From: Candidatus Woesearchaeota archaeon | GTDB lineage: Archaea; Nanobdellota; Nanobdellia; Woesearchaeales; GW2011-AR4 | Reading direction: 5' to 3' | Length of the DNA stretch: 8,265 bases | Assembly (NCBI GenBank): GCA_016185915.1 | Contig: JACPMP010000050.1 | Coordinates: 1-8,265, forward strand | Shown: positions 5,723 to 8,265 of the stretch, piece after piece | How the letters are laid out: every line of letters starts with the position of its first letter | Numbering within the stretch: position 1 is the stretch's first letter | Notes under the pieces: model-generated | Told to the model about the DNA's origin: nothing | Database searches by the model: none | Seen by the model: only the letters and a program-made list of their open reading frames with translations | Position numbers and translations under genes: made by a program

Positions 5723-6883
5723 ATGAAAACGGCTTACTTTGACTGCTTCTCTGGAATAAGTGGAGATATGATAATTGGCGCTTTGATTGATTTAGGTTTA
5801 GATTTCAATTATTTGAAAAAAGAATTGAAAAGATTGAATTTAAAGGGTTATAAGATTGAAGCAAAAAAAATTATTAAAAATGGCATCGGTGCAGTAAAAT
5901 TTGATGTTATTGCGAAAAATAAGCATGATAAAGAACGCAATTTAAAAGAAATCAATGAAATAATTAACAATTCAAGATTGGACAATGAAGCAAAAAATAC
6001 ACTCAAAAAAATTTTCCATAAAATAGCAACTGCAGAAGCCAAAGTTCACAATAAACCGATAAGTAAGATTCATTTTCACGAAATAGGCGCAATAGACACA
6101 ATAATTGATGTTGCTGGTGCAGTTATCGGCATTAAAAAATTAGGAATAGAGAAAATTTACTGCTCAAAACTGAATGTTGGCAGTGGCTTTGTAGAGTTCT
6201 CCCATGGAAGATTCCCAGTTCCTGCCCCTGCAACTGCTGAAATTTTGAAAAATATTCCAATTTACCATAATAATTTGGAAGCAGAACTTGTGACTCCAAC
6301 AGGCGCGGCAATAATAACCGCATTGTCAAATTATTTCGGAGAAATGCCTGCAATGAAAGTTCAAAAAATTGGGTATGGTGCTGGAACTAAAGATTTGGAA
6401 CAACCTAATGTTTTGAGAATTTTTTTTGGAGAAGAATCAAAGATTGAAAATGAAACAATAAATATTGTTGAAACAAACATTGACAATATGAATCCTGAAA
6501 TTTTCACTTATGTTGTTGATAAGTTGATGGAAAATGGTGCTTTAGATGTTTATTTGACAAATATAATAATGAAGAAAGGCAGACCTGCAATCAAATTAAC
6601 AGTTTTAGCAGAAACCAAAGATATTGATAGATTATGTGATATCATTTTTGATGAAACAACAACGCTTGGGGTAAGAATTTATCCTGCAACTCGAAAAAAA
6701 CTTGAAAGGGAAATAAAAAATATAAAAACAAAATATGGAAATGTTAAAGTTAAGATTTCAAAATTAAATGGTGAAATAAAAAATATAATGCCCGAATATG
6801 AAGATTGCGTCAAGATTGCTAAAGAAAATAAAATTCCGCTGAAGAAGGTTTATGATTTGGTAAAAAAGGAGGTTACTCAATAG
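5723..6883 (+). CDS. larC: LarC, nickel-pincer cofactor nickel insertase (cyclometallase), single uninterrupted frame
   Basis: LarC uses CTP to insert nickel into pyridinium-3,5-bisthiocarboxylate mononucleotide, forming the Ni-C and Ni-S bonds of mature NPN. This 386-residue protein has the length of a full LarC. Visible blocks are YFDCFSGISGDM (5-16), KIHFHEIGAIDTIIDVAGA (115-133), NVGSGFVEFSHGRFPVPAPA (151-170), LVTPTGAA (189-196), GYGAGTKDLEQPN (217-229), ETNIDNMNPE (250-259), MKKGRPAIKL (283-292) and ETTTLGVR (311-318). In L. plantarum larC is split into larC1 and larC2, joined by a programmed frameshift; here both halves lie in one frame, so none is needed. It is the last gene of the nickel operon, followed by a T-rich stretch, and completes the LarB-LarE-LarC pathway. 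Confidence 0.96.
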   Translation: MKTAYFDCFSGISGDMIIGALIDLGLDFNYLKKELKRLNLKGYKIEAKKIIKNGIGAVKFDVIAKNKHDKERNLKEINEIINNSRLDNEAKNTLKKIFHKIATAEAKVHNKPISKIHFHEIGAIDTIIDVAGAVIGIKKLGIEKIYCSKLNVGSGFVEFSHGRFPVPAPATAEILKNIPIYHNNLEAELVTPTGAAIITALSNYFGEMPAMKVQKIGYGAGTKDLEQPNVLRIFFGEESKIENETINIVETNIDNMNPEIFTYVVDKLMENGALDVYLTNIIMKKGRPAIKLTVLAETKDIDRLCDIIFDETTTLGVRIYPATRKKLEREIKNIKTKYGNVKVKISKLNGEIKNIMPEYEDCVKIAKENKIPLKKVYDLVKKEVTQ

Positions 6884-6898
6884 AAAATAATTCAATAT

Positions 6899-6922
6899 TT
6901 TATACTTTTTGCTTTATTTTGA
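6899..6922 (+). terminator. Possible T-rich archaeal terminator after larC
   Basis: About 16 bases after the larC stop come T runs (ATTTTATACTTTTTGC followed by TTTATTTTG) with no hairpin. Archaeal RNA polymerase often stops at such U tracts. The surrounding sequence is also T-rich, so the exact site is uncertain. Confidence 0.35.
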
Positions 6923-6939
6923 TATAAGAATTATAGGAA

Positions 6940-6979
6940 TTTTTTTAAAGTTGGGCATATAAGTTCTTATTGATATAAT
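6940..6979 (+). promoter_or_regulatory. Probable promoter of the methyltransferase-like gene
   Basis: Two TATA-like elements precede the ATG at 6980. TTTTTTAAAG (6940-6949) would place the transcript start near 6971, giving a short leader. CATATAAG (6956-6963) would place it near 6986, inside the gene at its third codon, a GTG. The first fits the annotated start; the second would fit a leaderless GTG start two codons later. No Shine-Dalgarno sequence is present. Confidence 0.4.
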
Positions 6980-7678
6980 ATGGAAGTGAGAACTGTATCG
7001 GCAAGTCTAAGCGATAGACACACACACTTCATGGAATTTGATGCAATTGCACCATACCGCACATATCGTGTGGATAGAGGTATTCATTACCTCCTACAAG
7101 GATTATTACCTTTTAATGTATTTGGCCATCTTGAAAGCGTTTATCAAAGAAAATCTAATGGCAAAGTAGAGGTACTAGAAGGTGGATGTGGTGTCGGAGC
7201 TGCTTTAGAAGATTTGAAGACTGGTGTTGGTCATCTAACACCTAATTTTGAGGTGAAAAGTGACTTCATCAATGTTCCACCTTGGAAAAGACTGCCCAAT
7301 GGCTACCAACCGGGACTTGTTGGTAAAATTTATACAACTGGCGTGACATTGAGTCCGAGACATGTGGATATTGCATCACGTGTCAAAGAACCATTCGGAA
7401 TTGATGAGATGGTCGTAGGTCCTATTGAACAGCACAACTTTCAAAAAGAGTACGATTTTATTTTTGACTTATGCGGTGCTGCATTCTATTTTCCGGAAGA
7501 AGTTATAGCTGTCTATGGCAGAATCCTAAAAAGAGGCGAACTCGGCTTTTTAAGACTCTTAGCTGGAGCTAATGAACCAGGATATTTTTTAACACTCTTT
7601 TATAAACATAATCTTGAAAGTGTTGATAAAAATGGATCTCCTAAAGGACAAATGGATTTTGTAGTACAACGCGTATGA
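6980..7678 (+). CDS. Class I SAM-dependent methyltransferase-like protein, substrate unknown
   Basis: This 232-residue protein has the outline of a Rossmann-fold methyltransferase. VEVLEGGCGVGAAL (63-76) is the SAM-binding motif I, in which an acidic residue and three glycines are kept. TTGVTLSPRHVDIASR (119-134) looks like the second strand and following helix (GVxLSPxxxxxA). YDFIFDLCGAAFYF (158-171) is the fourth strand, followed by a helix and LKRGELGFLRLL (183-194) as the fifth. About 40 residues separate motif I from the second strand, more than usual, with a Pro/Gly-rich stretch at 98-113. The N-terminal 60 residues are unassigned and no catalytic NPPY-type motif is seen, so the acceptor is unknown and activity unproven. 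It stands alone between the lar operon and the converging lysyl-tRNA synthetase. Sampled lines in its first half reach 45-47% G+C, above the flanking genes, which hints at transfer. Confidence 0.65.
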   Translation: MEVRTVSASLSDRHTHFMEFDAIAPYRTYRVDRGIHYLLQGLLPFNVFGHLESVYQRKSNGKVEVLEGGCGVGAALEDLKTGVGHLTPNFEVKSDFINVPPWKRLPNGYQPGLVGKIYTTGVTLSPRHVDIASRVKEPFGIDEMVVGPIEQHNFQKEYDFIFDLCGAAFYFPEEVIAVYGRILKRGELGFLRLLAGANEPGYFLTLFYKHNLESVDKNGSPKGQMDFVVQRV

Positions 7679-7714
7679 CAAATGCTTTACACAATTTTCT
7701 TAACTTCGAACATT

Positions 7715-8265
7715 TTAAACACTTTCAAACAATTTAATCACTTTTTCTTTTCCCAAAGCAAGGATAAAAGGAGCAAGCTTTGGACCTCTTTCTTTATTCA
7801 ATAAAACTTTATACGCCGCTTTAAAAAAATCCGCAGGGTTTAGCTCCAGTTTGTTTGAAACGTTGTAAAACTCATTAAATAATGATTTCTCGTTATAATC
7901 TATCTCTCTCAACAATTCTGCAATAAAGTGCAGCGCCTTTTTCTCTTTTTCAGTTAATTGGATATTCTTCGGAACATGTTTTTGAACTTCAAACTTAACT
8001 TCATCTGTAGCATATTTATTGAGCCATATTTTTGCCTTGTGAAGCCTTTCGAAAATAATGTCGTGCATTTCCTTGGCGTAATGCCCCGTCTTTTCCATAC
8101 TTTTGATTGCATCTTCTTCGTCTGAAAATATCTGAGCAATCACAGCAGCATGTGAAAAACTTAATTCAACTGGCTTTTTAATGTCTTTGCCATGACTTAC
8201 TTCAAACAATCTTTTTAAATGCAATTCTTCCTTTTTATTTTCAAGCTTGAGTTCGTCAAAGTAAA
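7715..8265 (-). CDS. lysS: Class I lysyl-tRNA synthetase, C-terminal part (5' truncated by window edge)
   Basis: The enzyme charges tRNA-Lys with lysine. The frame is open to the right edge of the window, giving 182 visible C-terminal residues; the TTG at 8222-8224 is an internal Leu codon, since the codons beyond it (YFDELKLENKKEEL) continue the family sequence. The visible part is the helical anticodon-binding region. It contains PVELSFSHAAVIAQIF, the LTEKEKKALHFIAELL helix and the C-terminal AAYKVLLNKERGPKLAPF block followed by ILALGKEKVIKLFE, typical of class I (archaeal-type) LysRS and absent from class II enzymes. The catalytic Rossmann domain with its HIGH- and KMSKS-type motifs lies outside the window. 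It converges on the methyltransferase-like gene with 36 bp between the stops. The paralogue-free class I form is common in archaea and also found in some bacteria. Confidence 0.9.
   Translation of the reverse strand, partial: YFDELKLENKKEELHLKRLFEVSHGKDIKKPVELSFSHAAVIAQIFSDEEDAIKSMEKTGHYAKEMHDIIFERLHKAKIWLNKYATDEVKFEVQKHVPKNIQLTEKEKKALHFIAELLREIDYNEKSLFNEFYNVSNKLELNPADFFKAAYKVLLNKERGPKLAPFILALGKEKVIKLFESV

Noticed and set aside
6866..6873. Strong Shine-Dalgarno-like AAGGAGGT at the end of larC
   Set aside because: No start codon or open frame follows at a usable distance. The bases encode Lys-Glu-Val near the LarC C terminus, and no other gene here uses such a site.
7019..7030. Short CA repeat near the start of the methyltransferase-like gene
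   Set aside because: It is only a few units long, within coding sequence, and gives ordinary residues (DRHTHF).

Overview
The window looks like part of an AT-rich archaeal genome, probably from a small-genome (DPANN-like) lineage. The evidence is a class I lysyl-tRNA synthetase at the right edge, TATA-box-like promoters set close to start codons, no Shine-Dalgarno sequence before the genes, and tight TAA-A-ATG junctions within the main operon. The lineage is inferred from gene types and composition; nothing here fixes it below 'archaeon'.

Layout. (1) 1-531, plus strand: the 3' end of a gene for a protein with a C-terminal membrane anchor, function unknown. (2) 544-2658, minus strand, in transcription order: nikR (nickel-responsive repressor), a small retropepsin-like protein of the RimK-associated (RimB-type) family, then a RimK-like ATP-grasp ligase. 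A 254-bp gap before the ligase holds a GC-richer island with a hairpin. (3) 2659-2764: a divergent promoter region with a perfect 15-bp-arm inverted repeat and a NikR-operator-like site over the TATA box of the plus-strand genes. (4) 2765-6883, plus strand: a NicO/UreH-like nickel transporter with a histidine-rich loop, larE, a helix-hairpin-helix DNA-glycosylase-like protein, larB and larC. (5) 6980-7678, plus strand: a SAM-methyltransferase-like gene with higher G+C than its neighbours. (6) 7715-8265, minus strand: the C-terminal part of class I lysyl-tRNA synthetase.

The core of the window is a self-contained nickel module. NikR senses nickel, the transporter probably brings it in, and LarB, LarE and LarC make the nickel-pincer nucleotide (NPN) cofactor. 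LarB carboxylates and hydrolyses nicotinate adenine dinucleotide, LarE converts the two carboxylates to thiocarboxylates, and LarC inserts nickel. The user of this cofactor, a LarA-type racemase or epimerase, is not in the window. LarE carries the three cysteines expected of the [4Fe-4S] type rather than only the sacrificial cysteine. NikR has Tyr in place of one of the four usual nickel ligands. A glycosylase-like gene of lower G+C sits between larE and larB with no obvious role in the pathway.
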